Shown here piece after piece: positions 27,598 to 35,602 of a stretch of 64,000 nucleotides of DNA. Location of the stretch: NCBI GenBank assembly GCA_002422685.1, contig DITC01000056.1, forward strand, positions 38,533-102,532, read 5' to 3'. A program made the position numbers and the translations under genes. Each line of letters opens with the position of its first letter. Position 1 is the stretch's first letter. Below the pieces are notes generated by a model that was not told the DNA's origin, searched no databases, and was given only the letters and a program-made list of their open reading frames with translations. Origin of the DNA: Thauera sp. UBA6194 (lineage in GTDB: Bacteria; Pseudomonadota; Gammaproteobacteria; Burkholderiales; Rhodocyclaceae).

Positions 27598-27718
27598 ACG
27601 ATTTCACGCCGCGCCGGGGCCGGATCCGACCGCGGGCATCGTCACACCACGTCCGCGGCGAGGTTTCGGTTTCGGGGCCACGGTGGGGCATACTGTCGCG
27701 CCCTGCGCCGGAACCACC

Positions 27719-28735
27719 ATGTCCTCATCCATCACCGAGCTGCTCGCCGCCGCGCTCGCCGCCCGCGCCCCGCTCATCGCGCAACTGGCTGCCGAACACA
27801 CCGACGCCTACCGGCTTTTTCACGGCACCGTCGAAGGTGCCCCCGGCCTGACCGTCGACCGCTACGGCCCCACGCTGCTGGCGCAGACCTTCCATCGCCC
27901 GCTCACGGCCGAGCAACTCGCCGAACTCGAAGCCTTCTACGCACACGCCCTGCCCGGCCTGGCGCTGGTGTGGAACGACCGCAGCAGCAAAAATTCGCGC
28001 ATCGCCAACACCCTGCCGCCCGAACAGCAGGCGCTCGCCGAGCAGCCGTCCGAATTCTCCGAGCTCGGCGTGCGCTACCGCTTCCAGGCCCGCCACGCGG
28101 GGCAGGACCCCTGGCTGTTCCTCGACCTGCGCGCTGCGCGCCGCCGGGTGATGCAGGAAGCCGAGGGCAAGTCGCTGCTCAACGTGTTCGCCTACACCTG
28201 CGGCGTCGGCGTCGCCGCGGCCAAGGCCGGCGCGCGCCACGTGGTCAATGTGGATTTCGCCGAGTCCAGCCTCGCGGTGGGCAAGGACAATGCCCGCCTC
28301 AACGCGCTGCCGATCCGGCTGCGCTTCATCAAGTCCGACGCCTTCGCCGCGCTGCGCCAGTACGCCGGCATCGGCCAGCCGAAGATGGTGCGTGGCAAGC
28401 ACCTGCCGCCCTTCCCCGAGCTGGCGCCGCAGCGCTTCGACCTCGTCTTCCTCGACCCGCCGCGCTACGCCAAGAGCGCCTTCGGCGTGGTCGACCTGGT
28501 GCATGACTACGCCGCGCTGTTCAAGCCCGCGCTGCTCGCCACCGAGGAAGGCGGCACGCTGATCTGCTGCAACAACGTCGCCCGCGTCGGCCGCGAAGAC
28601 TGGCTCGACCAGCTCGAGCGCAGCGCACGCAAGGCGGGCCGCCCCGTGCGCGAAGCCGAATGGATCACCCCGGAAGCGGACTTCCCCAGCCGCGACGACA
28701 ACCCGCCGCTGAAGGTGGTGCTGCTGCGCGTGTAG
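27719..28735 (+). CDS. Class I SAM-dependent rRNA methyltransferase (RlmI-like)
   Basis: A 338-residue methyltransferase of the RlmI/YccW group that makes 5-methylcytosine in 23S rRNA. Visible features are a substrate-recognition stretch GLTVDRYG, motif I LLNVFAYTCGVGVAAAKAGA, LDPPRYAKS and the CCNN segment. No PUA domain is evident at the N-terminus. The exact target nucleotide is not provable from sequence. The peptidase gene begins 3 bases after its stop, so the two are co-transcribed. Confidence 0.85.
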   Translation: MSSSITELLAAALAARAPLIAQLAAEHTDAYRLFHGTVEGAPGLTVDRYGPTLLAQTFHRPLTAEQLAELEAFYAHALPGLALVWNDRSSKNSRIANTLPPEQQALAEQPSEFSELGVRYRFQARHAGQDPWLFLDLRAARRRVMQEAEGKSLLNVFAYTCGVGVAAAKAGARHVVNVDFAESSLAVGKDNARLNALPIRLRFIKSDAFAALRQYAGIGQPKMVRGKHLPPFPELAPQRFDLVFLDPPRYAKSAFGVVDLVHDYAALFKPALLATEEGGTLICCNNVARVGREDWLDQLERSARKAGRPVREAEWITPEADFPSRDDNPPLKVVLLRV

Positions 28736-28738
28736 ACC

Positions 28739-29263
28739 ATGCAAGCCCGCCCCGCGCCCACCTACCTCGCCGGCTATCCCGCGCACCTGCAGCAACAGGT
28801 GCTGACCCTCATCGAACAGGGACGATTCGCCGCCGCGCTGCAACGGCGCTATCCGAAGGCCCACAGCGTGCGCTCGGACAGCGCGCTCTACGACTACGTG
28901 CAGGCGCTCAAGGCCGAACACCTGCGCAGCGCGCCGCCGCTCGGCAAGGTGCGCTTCGACAACACCCTGCACGTGATCCGCAACGCGCTCGGCACCCACA
29001 CCGCCATCTCGCGCGTACAGGGCACGCGGCTGCAGGCCAAGCGCGAGATCCATGTCGCCACCCTGTTTCGCACCGTGCCCGAGGAATTCCTGCGCATGAT
29101 CGTGGTGCACGAGCTCGCGCACCTGCGCGTGCGCGACCACGACAAGGCCTTTTACCAGCTCTGCCTGCACATGGAACCGGACTACCATCAGTACGAGTTC
29201 GATCTGCGCGCCTACCTGGTTTACCGCGACGCGGGCGGCGAAGCGCTGTGGGCAACGCGGTAG
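28739..29263 (+). CDS. YgjP-like M48/DUF45 metallopeptidase
   Basis: A 174-residue zinc-dependent peptidase-like protein. The zinc motif is HELAH (VVHELAHLRVRDHDKAFY), followed by the conserved MEPDYHQYEFDLRAYL end of the YgjP/DUF45 family. No signal peptide or membrane anchor, so cytoplasmic. The substrate is unknown. It is coupled to the RlmI-like gene by a 3-base gap. Confidence 0.85.
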   Translation: MQARPAPTYLAGYPAHLQQQVLTLIEQGRFAAALQRRYPKAHSVRSDSALYDYVQALKAEHLRSAPPLGKVRFDNTLHVIRNALGTHTAISRVQGTRLQAKREIHVATLFRTVPEEFLRMIVVHELAHLRVRDHDKAFYQLCLHMEPDYHQYEFDLRAYLVYRDAGGEALWATR

Positions 29264-29353
29264 GCGGGGCGCCCGGACATGAGCGGCGCCAATCGTCAGC
29301 GCAGCACCCAAAGCAGGCAAAAGCACGACTGGCGCTGACCCACCCCAGCAACC

Positions 29354-30397
29354 ATGAACAACACCTACGTCATCCACGCCCTGCTCGCCGCAGCCTTGTT
29401 CGGCGCGAGCACCCCCTTCGCCAAACTGCTGGTCGGCGAGATGTCGCCGTGGCTGCTCGCGGGCCTGCTGTACCTCGGGAGCGGGCTGGGGCTGGCCGCC
29501 CTGCGGCTGGTGCGCGACCGCGGCTGGACACCCTCCGGCCTGGTCAAGGGCGAGTGGCCCTGGCTGCTGGGCGCGATCCTCTTCGGTGGCGTCGCCGGGC
29601 CGCTCGCGCTGATGTTCGGGCTCACGCGCACCAGCGGCTCGACCGCCTCGCTGCTGCTCAACCTCGAAGCGGTGCTCACGGCCGTGATCGCCTGGGTCGT
29701 GTTCAAGGAAAACGCCGACCGCCGCATCGTGCTCGGCATGCTCGCGATCGTGGCCGGCGGCGTGGTGCTGTCCTGGTCGGGCGCCGACGCGGCAAGCAAC
29801 GACTGGCTCGGCCCGCTCGCCATCGTCCTCGCCTGCCTGTGCTGGGCGATCGACAACAACCTCACGCGGCGCGTCTCGGCGTCGGACGCGCTGTTCATCG
29901 CCAGCGCGAAGGGCGCCGTGGCGGGTTCGGTCAACGCCGCGCTGGCGTTCGCGCTGGGCGCGAGCCTGCCAGCCGGCCCGATCCTGCTCGGCACCCTGGC
30001 CGTCGGCCTGCTCGGCTACGGCATCAGCCTGGTGCTCTTCGTGCTTGCGCTGCGCGGACTGGGCACGGCGCGGACCGGTGCGTACTTTTCCACTGCGCCC
30101 TTCATCGGCGCGGCCGTTTCACTCGTGCTGCTGGGCGAGTCGACCTCGGCCGCGTTCTGGCTCGCGGCCGCGCTGATGGCCTGGGGCGTGTGGCTGCACC
30201 TCACCGAGCACCACGAGCACGAACACGCGCACGAGCCGATGGAGCACAGCCACCGCCATACTCACGACGAACACCACCAGCACGAACACGACTTCCCGTG
30301 GGCCGGCGACGAGCCGCACGAGCATTGGCACCGGCACGAGGCATTGGTTCACAAGCACCCTCACTTCCCGGACATCCACCACCGGCATTCGCATTGA
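29354..30397 (+). CDS. EamA/DMT-family transporter with His-rich tail
   Basis: A 347-residue permease with ten predicted membrane segments in two EamA repeats (LFGASTPFAKLLVG opens the first, AIDNNLTRRVS the second). After residue 280 there is a hydrophilic tail very rich in His, with runs such as HHEHEHAHE and HRHTHDEHHQHEHD, ending HHRHSH. Such tails bind zinc, nickel or cobalt in several metal-handling proteins, so a metal or metal-complex substrate, or metal sensing, is plausible. DMT permeases usually move small metabolites, so this is open. Confidence 0.85.
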   Translation: MNNTYVIHALLAAALFGASTPFAKLLVGEMSPWLLAGLLYLGSGLGLAALRLVRDRGWTPSGLVKGEWPWLLGAILFGGVAGPLALMFGLTRTSGSTASLLLNLEAVLTAVIAWVVFKENADRRIVLGMLAIVAGGVVLSWSGADAASNDWLGPLAIVLACLCWAIDNNLTRRVSASDALFIASAKGAVAGSVNAALAFALGASLPAGPILLGTLAVGLLGYGISLVLFVLALRGLGTARTGAYFSTAPFIGAAVSLVLLGESTSAAFWLAAALMAWGVWLHLTEHHEHEHAHEPMEHSHRHTHDEHHQHEHDFPWAGDEPHEHWHRHEALVHKHPHFPDIHHRHSH

Positions 30398-30535
30398 GCG
30401 CCCCGGTGCCGACGCCGAGTCGCGCGTCGTAAGCGTGTTTCTGGCGGGGTCGGCTGGGTGAGTGGAGCGTCTCGGTGCGGCCAGAAGCGGCCGCTGATAA
30501 TCCAATCCGGATAGCGGTCATCCGAGTGAGGCGGT

Positions 30536-30568
30536 ATGCTACCGGTCTGTATGCCAGACCTTTAGCAT
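30536..30568. other. Two-tier imperfect hairpin in the AT-richer gap
   Basis: Outer arms ATGCTA/TAGCAT (30536-30541, 30563-30568) and inner arms GGTCTG/CAGACC (30544-30549, 30555-30560) are separated by a 2x2 mismatch (CC/TT), with a 5-base loop. It is placed in the gene-free gap 30398-30737, which is less GC-rich than the surroundings. It could be an operator, a transcribed hairpin or an edge of an inserted segment. No integron attC core motifs are present. Confidence 0.45.
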
Positions 30569-30644
30569 CGACCCGCAACGCTGTCGGCTGCTGCATTTCC
30601 TGCCTTGTTATTCTGTGTTCCGCGCAGTTTCTGCTTCTAAACAG

Positions 30645-30663
30645 TAACTTGCAGAACAAGTTA
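30645..30663. promoter_or_regulatory. Possible operator palindrome upstream of nuclease-like gene
   Basis: Perfect 7-bp inverted repeat TAACTTG/CAAGTTA (30645-30651, 30657-30663) with 5-base spacing, 75 bases before the start of the gene at 30738. It has the size of a dimeric repressor site; no regulator gene is next to it. Confidence 0.4.
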
Positions 30664-30737
30664 TCAGGCATTCCGATATTACGCGGCAGAAATGTCGCCA
30701 GAAAACAAAGTTATGCCTCAATGGAAGCAACAATCGC

Positions 30738-31838
30738 ATGACGTCTAGATTCGACAAAGTTCTTGCAGGGTTTTTCTCAGAGGCGAAGACTGTGTGTGGC
30801 TCTGAAGGACTTTACCAGTCCATCTTCTACCATCACGCCAGAGGACAATTCCTACAGAGTCAAATTCTGAGAGAAGAGCGGGCCGAGGGCGGCAAAGTCG
30901 ACTTTGTTCTCGAAGATGCCGACCGCATCATCGCCATCGAACTGAAAGCCGGAGCAAATGGTCACCGGAATTCTCTCGCGAACATGAAGGAAGTAGAAAG
31001 CAAGGGTAAGGGGTTACAGCATGATCTCGCCAAATTGCATAGCATCCAACCGTTGAAGCCAGTTGAATCTTGGCTCGTGTGTGTTGATCTTGCTGCGCTG
31101 GGTATCGCGTTTTCCAAATCTGATCTTGAGAAGTACTCCCGCTTGGCTAACAACCAAGGAACGAACTTTGCCTACGTCTCGCAGCTTGACGACGAATATC
31201 AAACATGGATAACAGGAAAGCGAGCTGCTCATAAGCTGGAAATGCCTCAACGCACATCGCAGGCAGATCCTTGGCATCTAATAGGAAGCAACGCACTTTG
31301 GCGCGACTACTTTGCTGAAGTGGTTCGCGATAATGGGCCTGAATGTTCCCATGTTGGTTTGTTCTACCACGCTCTGCGCCGCGCCGGCCTCCTTCATAGG
31401 CAGGTCGCCTCTGAGGTCTTCTTTAACTGCACCCGCTACGGCACACGCCAGTACTACATTCCCGATTTCGCGGTTTTCGAGGAAGGGTTTGTCGGCCATT
31501 TCCAACTCTACGGAAATAACCGACGCACCGTCGAAAACGACCAGTACAAGTTACCTGTCTTGGTCTCCGTACTGGAGTTCAAGGGAGGCATTGCATTCAG
31601 CGCCAAGACGATTGCGAAGCGCAAGGAGGAAATCGTTGCAGATGTCGAAAAGCTCGCCGAACAGATCAGGCCGCGCATCGAGACGGCACCTTCATTCCTA
31701 CACCGTTCCAAGAGTATTGCGCGCCCCCAGTACACGATGGTGGTAACCGACAATGATCCTCACCTTCAATCATGCATAGAAGCACTGAGAGCAAAGCATA
31801 AGGGCACCGTGGACATCAGGTGGCCCGGTGAGGCATAA
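30738..31838 (+). CDS. Protein with two PD-(D/E)xK-like motifs, atypical composition
   Basis: A 366-residue protein I cannot assign to a named family. Two separate restriction-nuclease-like patterns are visible: KVDFVLED then IAIELKAG (D55, E68, K70), and IPDFAVFE then VLEFKGG (D243, E280, K282). There is no signal peptide or membrane helix. Codon use and G+C are clearly lower than in neighbouring genes, pointing to horizontal transfer. The ribosome site is weak (GGAAG). It sits alone between the EamA gene and the cold-shock/DUF1294 gene. A defence nuclease is likely but unproven. Confidence 0.7.
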   Translation: MTSRFDKVLAGFFSEAKTVCGSEGLYQSIFYHHARGQFLQSQILREERAEGGKVDFVLEDADRIIAIELKAGANGHRNSLANMKEVESKGKGLQHDLAKLHSIQPLKPVESWLVCVDLAALGIAFSKSDLEKYSRLANNQGTNFAYVSQLDDEYQTWITGKRAAHKLEMPQRTSQADPWHLIGSNALWRDYFAEVVRDNGPECSHVGLFYHALRRAGLLHRQVASEVFFNCTRYGTRQYYIPDFAVFEEGFVGHFQLYGNNRRTVENDQYKLPVLVSVLEFKGGIAFSAKTIAKRKEEIVADVEKLAEQIRPRIETAPSFLHRSKSIARPQYTMVVTDNDPHLQSCIEALRAKHKGTVDIRWPGEA

Positions 31839-31856
31839 CCCTGCGGTCCACCGGAC

Positions 31857-31879
31857 GCTGCGCGATAAAGCCGCGCAGC
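31857..31879. terminator. Hairpin after the nuclease-like gene
   Basis: Perfect 8-bp stem GCTGCGCG/CGCGCAGC (31857-31864, 31872-31879) with a 7-base loop, 19 bases past the stop codon. No T-run follows, so termination is only suggested. Confidence 0.35.
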
Positions 31880-31980
31880 GCCGGTGACCTCCACGTTGAG
31901 CGGCAGCTTTCTTCAAAGCCCAATGACGGCAGTGGGTCGCCAGCAGCCCTTCACCCCCCACCCCCTCACTCCCATCCCTC

Positions 31981-32595
31981 ATGCGACATCAAGGAAAAAT
32001 CACCACCTGGAAGGACGACAAAGGCTTCGGCTTCATCGCGCCCAACGGCGGCGGCGAGCCGGTCTTCCTTCATGTCAGCAGCCTCGCCAACCGCCGGCGC
32101 CGGCCGGAGGGCAACGAACTCGTCAGCTACGAACTCGCCACCGACGCCAAGGGGCGGCGGCAGGCGAAGGCGGTCGCTTTCGTCGGCGAGCGCGCGGCGG
32201 CGCCGGCCGCGCCGGGGCGCAGCGCCCTGCCCCCGCTGTTCGCGGCGGGCTTCTTCGTCTTGCTGGGGGTGCTGGCCGGGCTCGGGCGGCTGCCGCTGGC
32301 GGTGCTCGGGCTGTACGCGGCGGCGAGCGTGGTGGCCTTCCTCGCCTACGGGCACGACAAGTCGGCCGCGGTGCGCGACGCCTGGCGCGTCAAGGAGAAC
32401 ACGCTGCACCTGTTCGCGCTGCTCGGCGGCTGGCCGGGGGCGCTGGCGGCGCAGCGGCTGTTCCGCCACAAGTCTTCCAAGGCCTCGTTCCAGACGACGT
32501 ACTGGATCACCGTGGTGCTCAACTGCGCGGCGCTCGCCTGGCTGCTGTCACCCTATGGGGCGCAGACGCTGCAGGCGATGCTGGCGGCGGTCTGA
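31981..32595 (+). CDS. Cold-shock domain plus DUF1294 membrane protein
   Basis: A 204-residue two-part protein. Residues 1-65 form a cold-shock (OB-fold) nucleic-acid-binding domain: GKITTWKDDKGFGFIAPN and VFLHVSSL match the RNP1 and RNP2 motifs. Residues 80-200 are DUF1294: membrane helices around the conserved AYGHDKSAA and KENTLHLFALLGGWPGA, RHKSSKASF. The layout places an RNA/ssDNA-binding domain on the cytoplasmic face of the inner membrane. The role of the family is unknown. Confidence 0.88.
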   Translation: MRHQGKITTWKDDKGFGFIAPNGGGEPVFLHVSSLANRRRRPEGNELVSYELATDAKGRRQAKAVAFVGERAAAPAAPGRSALPPLFAAGFFVLLGVLAGLGRLPLAVLGLYAAASVVAFLAYGHDKSAAVRDAWRVKENTLHLFALLGGWPGALAAQRLFRHKSSKASFQTTYWITVVLNCAALAWLLSPYGAQTLQAMLAAV

Positions 32596-32647
32596 GCTTC
32601 CGGCCGCTTCCCCATTCCCCCCGCCACTGACCCCGGAGTCTCCGCGC

Positions 32648-33061
32648 ATGCCCCCCGACGTCGTCGTCTCCCTCTCCGACACCATCGAGCACGACGAGGT
32701 GCTGGCGCTCTACGTCGCCAATCGCTGGTCGTCGGCCGAAAAGCCCGAGCTGTTGATGCGCGCGCTGCGCGGCTCGCACGCGCTGGCGACGGCGCGCGTG
32801 GACGGGCGGCTGGTGGGCCTGGTCAATGCGATCTCGGACGGGCACCTGGTGGCGTATTTCCCCCACATGCTGGTATTGCCCGAACTTCAGCGCCAGGGCA
32901 TCGGACGCCGGCTGATGGCGGCGATGCTCGAGCGCTACCGCGACTTCCACCAGCTGATGCTGACCGCCGACGGCGACGCGGTGGCGTTCTACGAGGCGAT
33001 GGGCTTTGCCCGCGCCGGGCGTACGGTGCCGATGTGGATCTACGCGGGGAACGATCACTGA
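32648..33061 (+). CDS. GNAT-family N-acetyltransferase
   Basis: A 137-residue GNAT enzyme. The acetyl-CoA-binding motif A is LPELQRQGIGRRLMAAML (Q/R-x2-G-x-G/A), and FYEAMGF marks motif B. The acceptor is unknown. It lies 52 bases after the cold-shock/DUF1294 gene on the same strand and is convergent with tsdA. The ATG at 32648 gives the N-terminal length expected for a compact GNAT; longer in-frame starts run through the previous gene. Confidence 0.85.
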   Translation: MPPDVVVSLSDTIEHDEVLALYVANRWSSAEKPELLMRALRGSHALATARVDGRLVGLVNAISDGHLVAYFPHMLVLPELQRQGIGRRLMAAMLERYRDFHQLMLTADGDAVAFYEAMGFARAGRTVPMWIYAGNDH

Positions 33062-33111
33062 GCTGCGGCGCCCGCTCGACGGTGACGCCTGCCGGGGCGA
33101 GCGCAGGATCG

Positions 33112-33142
33112 CGGCGGAGCGACAGTCGCCGTCGCTCCGCCG
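33112..33142. terminator. Long GC hairpin between convergent genes
   Basis: Perfect 12-bp stem (33112-33123 with 33131-33142) and a 7-base loop lie between the GNAT gene and tsdA, 7 bases from the tsdA stop. No T-run. Likely shared by the two convergent transcripts. Confidence 0.5.
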
Positions 33143-33148
33143 GGCCGG

Positions 33149-34141
33149 TCAGTCGAAGTTGAAGCTGCGCGACTTCAAGGAGTCCGGCTTGAGAAAAGGC
33201 TTCTCGCCGGTGTTGTCGTGCTGACCCAGCACCTTGCCGTTGAACTCGGTGCCGTAGCGCGAGTGCTTGTGGAAGTTCAGATGCTTCTCGCGCGTCTCGC
33301 GTGCGTCGCCGGTGTAGCGCGGGTCCTGGGGACGTTCCTGGCTGTTGATGTACCAGGCGACGTTCCAGGCGTCCTTCTCGCTCAGTGACCCGGGCTTGCC
33401 GAGCGGCATGTTGAGGTGGATGAACGAGGCCGCGGTATAGACGCGCGCGATGCCGGCACCCCAGTTGTAGGAGGTGTCGCCCCACAGCGCAGGGAAGACC
33501 ACCTTGCCATCGACCTTCTTGCCGGCGCCGTCGTCGCCGTGGCACAGCGCGCAGTTCTCGCGGTAGACGGCCTGGCCGGCTTCGTAGCTGATGTCTTCGG
33601 GGATCTTGTTGCCGAGGTGGTTGAAGCCACGCCCACCGATCTTGCGCTCGTACACCGGCGCCTTGGTGGCCAGCCACTGGTGGTAGGCGCTCAGGGCGAG
33701 CATCTCGTCGCTGCCGTACGCCGGTGGCGTGCCGTTCATCGAATAGGCGAAGCAGCCGGCGATGCGCTCCTCGAGCGAGTTCACGTGCCCGTTCTTGCCG
33801 CGGTAATCGGGCAGCGTGGTGGCTGCGGGCCACACCGGACCCGACCAGTTGTAACCGCCGCCACCGATGTGACAGTTGCTGCAGCTCATGTCGTTGAAAA
33901 CGTACTTGCCGCGCAGCTGCTGGGTGTTCTCGAACAGGTCGCGCCCCTTGAGGATGACCTTGCGCAACTCGGGATGCATGCTCTCGTCGCTCATCAGGTC
34001 ATCGATGGTGGGCGCCTGGTGGACGTAGGCGCCGTCCTTGTAGGCGGGGAGCTTGACGGGCACCTTGGGGTCGGCAGCCTGCGCTGCGGGCGCGACGAAG
34101 GCGGCGGCGAGCGTGAGCATCAAGGTATGGACGTGGTTCAT
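33149..34141 (-). CDS. tsdA: Thiosulfate dehydrogenase, diheme cytochrome c TsdA
   Basis: A 330-residue periplasmic diheme cytochrome. A signal peptide ending AQA precedes two haem sites, CSNCH and CALCH. Around the first haem are the TsdA-typical stretches GRDLFENTQQLRGKY and VNSLEERIAGCFAYSMNGTPP; the latter region supplies the Cys ligand to the active-site haem in characterised TsdA. It joins two thiosulfates to tetrathionate, or runs in reverse. The start overlaps the tsdB stop by 4 bases (ATGA), so the two are translationally coupled. Confidence 0.88.
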   Translation of the reverse strand: MNHVHTLMLTLAAAFVAPAAQAADPKVPVKLPAYKDGAYVHQAPTIDDLMSDESMHPELRKVILKGRDLFENTQQLRGKYVFNDMSCSNCHIGGGGYNWSGPVWPAATTLPDYRGKNGHVNSLEERIAGCFAYSMNGTPPAYGSDEMLALSAYHQWLATKAPVYERKIGGRGFNHLGNKIPEDISYEAGQAVYRENCALCHGDDGAGKKVDGKVVFPALWGDTSYNWGAGIARVYTAASFIHLNMPLGKPGSLSEKDAWNVAWYINSQERPQDPRYTGDARETREKHLNFHKHSRYGTEFNGKVLGQHDNTGEKPFLKPDSLKSRSFNFD

Positions 34142-34803
34142 TGTGCGCCTCCCTGGCTGGGCTTGACCGGTTGCGCGGCGAGGTAGGCCGCGACGGCGTC
34201 GATCTCTGCCTCAGTGAGGCGCTCGGCCACGGCGCTCATGATGTCGAGGGGGTCGTTGGCGCGCACGCCTTGGCGCCAGGCTTCGAGCTGCTGGCGAATG
34301 TAGGTCGCGTGCTGGCCGGCGATGCCGGGGAAACTGGCATCGACACCCGCACTGCCGGGCCCATGACAGCTCTCGCACGCGGGCAGATGCCGGCTCCAGT
34401 CGCCCTGCGTCACCAGCTTCTCGCCCAGCGCCAGCGTCTGCTCGGGCACCGACTTGACGGGCATGACGGGCGTCGGCATGCCGGCATAGTAGGCGGCAAC
34501 GTCGACGATCTGCTGTTCGCTCAGGCTGGACAGGTTGGCCTGCATGATCGGGTTGTTGCGGGCGCCCGATTTGTAGTCGCGGATCTGCTTGGCGATGTAT
34601 TCGGCGGGAAGCCCGGGCAGGCGCGGAAAACCGGCCTCGTCCACGCCCGCCCCGTCGGGACCATGGCACGCGACACAGGGCGCGCCCACCCCGTCGCCCT
34701 GCAGGGCGATCTTTTCACCCTCGGCGGCATTGCCTGCCGCCAGCGCGGCGCCGCCGGACAGGGTAAGCCCCGCCAGCAGGCCAAACGCACTTGTTTTGAA
34801 CAT
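34138..34803 (-). CDS. tsdB: Diheme c4-type cytochrome, TsdB-like electron acceptor
   Basis: A 221-residue exported cytochrome with two similar halves, each with a haem site (CVACH and CESCH), as in cytochrome c4. The N-terminal signal peptide ends near ALAAG. In other bacteria TsdB is encoded directly before tsdA and takes electrons from it for the respiratory chain; the ATGA overlap here supports the same pairing. Its ribosome site AAGGAGGGG is strong. The name rests on context; on its own it would be called a cytochrome c4. Confidence 0.8.
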   Translation of the reverse strand: MFKTSAFGLLAGLTLSGGAALAAGNAAEGEKIALQGDGVGAPCVACHGPDGAGVDEAGFPRLPGLPAEYIAKQIRDYKSGARNNPIMQANLSSLSEQQIVDVAAYYAGMPTPVMPVKSVPEQTLALGEKLVTQGDWSRHLPACESCHGPGSAGVDASFPGIAGQHATYIRQQLEAWRQGVRANDPLDIMSAVAERLTEAEIDAVAAYLAAQPVKPSQGGAQ

Positions 34804-34835
34804 GCTCGACCCCCTCCTTGTTTTAGAAGCAGTCT

Positions 34836-34841
34836 ATTATA
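34836..34841 (-). promoter_or_regulatory. Probable -10 element of the tsdBA promoter
   Basis: On the minus strand this reads TATAAT, the perfect sigma-70 -10 box, in an unusually AT-rich patch (about 34820-34865). It would start the transcript near 34829, 26 bases before tsdB. The -35 is poor, which suggests an activator. Confidence 0.55.
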
Positions 34842-34916
34842 TTTCAAAAAACTGAATCAATTCGTGCCAACACATAGACGCAGGCGTGTGCTCCTACTGG
34901 ACGCAGGCGCGTGCAT

Positions 34917-35423
34917 CTAGTGCGGGCTCAGGGCCCGGATCGACGCGATCGCGAGCGCGAAGGTCCCGAACTGACGATCGGCGATCATCAGGCCGACCTG
35001 CTCGATGCGCGCACCGCGCAGGGGCGGAGCACTGGGCACTGCACGGCCGCGCCAGCTCGGTTCAAAAGCATCGAGCGGCAGCCGCAGCGTGACCCACTGC
35101 CCGGCCGGTGGCTCGAACGCGGCCTGGTAATTGACCCCGTCGAAGCCGCGATCGGTGCGCAGGTTGAGCTTGTAGCGGTGGCCGTCACCGCGCACGGCGA
35201 GCTCGATCGCGTCGATGTCCCCGGCCGGCGGCGGCGAAACCGGTGCGCGCACCGAGGCGAAGCCGCCGTTGTTTTCGGCCGAGACCTGTCCGCCAAACAC
35301 GGCATGGCCGGCCGGATCGAAGCGCAGCGCGCTGCGCGAGACGCCCCCCATGACGCGATCGTCGATGGCGGACCAGGCGGCGACCGCTTCGGGACGCGCG
35401 AAGAGAAAGAGGGGTTCGGACAT
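34917..35423 (-). CDS. CIA30-family (NDUFAF1-like) protein
   Basis: A 168-residue protein of the CIA30/NDUFAF1 family, a jelly-roll, carbohydrate-binding-like fold. Recognised by WSAIDDRVMGGVSRS, ENNGGFASVR and YQAAFEPPAGQW. In mitochondria CIA30 helps assemble complex I; the bacterial role is not established. No signal peptide. It stands alone; the iron alcohol dehydrogenase gene is divergent from it. Confidence 0.8.
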   Translation of the reverse strand: MSEPLFLFARPEAVAAWSAIDDRVMGGVSRSALRFDPAGHAVFGGQVSAENNGGFASVRAPVSPPPAGDIDAIELAVRGDGHRYKLNLRTDRGFDGVNYQAAFEPPAGQWVTLRLPLDAFEPSWRGRAVPSAPPLRGARIEQVGLMIADRQFGTFALAIASIRALSPH

Positions 35424-35525
35424 GGCACCATTATGGCCCTGCACGGCCGACGGGCGCAGCGTCCGAGGCGAGGCCGCCATCGCCCCAGCCCGGCCTGCCG
35501 CGAACTTTCCTGGCAAGGCCCTTTC

Positions 35526-35558
35526 AATACCGGGGCCCGCTCGATGACGGGCCGTATT
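35526..35558. other. Bulged hairpin upstream of iron alcohol dehydrogenase gene
   Basis: Inner stem GGCCCG/CGGGCC (35534-35539, 35548-35553) is continued by AATAC/GTATT (35526-35530, 35554-35558) with a 3-base bulge (CGG) on the left. It lies 45 bases before the start codon at 35603, so it could be a leader hairpin or operator. Confidence 0.35.
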
Positions 35559-35602
35559 CATGCCGGCGCCCGCAGCCGGCGACAACAACAAAGGACTCCC
35601 CG

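Noticed and set aside
27725..29377. 550-codon minus-strand frame opposite the RlmI-like and YgjP-like genes
   Set aside because: Antisense shadow of two well-supported genes.
30536..30568. Integron attC site
   Set aside because: The hairpin shape is suggestive, but the RYYYAAC/GTTRRRY core boxes and an integrase or cassette array are missing.
30475..30741. 88-codon open frame in the AT-richer gap
   Set aside because: It crosses both inverted repeats, overlaps the start of the nuclease-like gene, and has no ribosome site or recognisable sequence.
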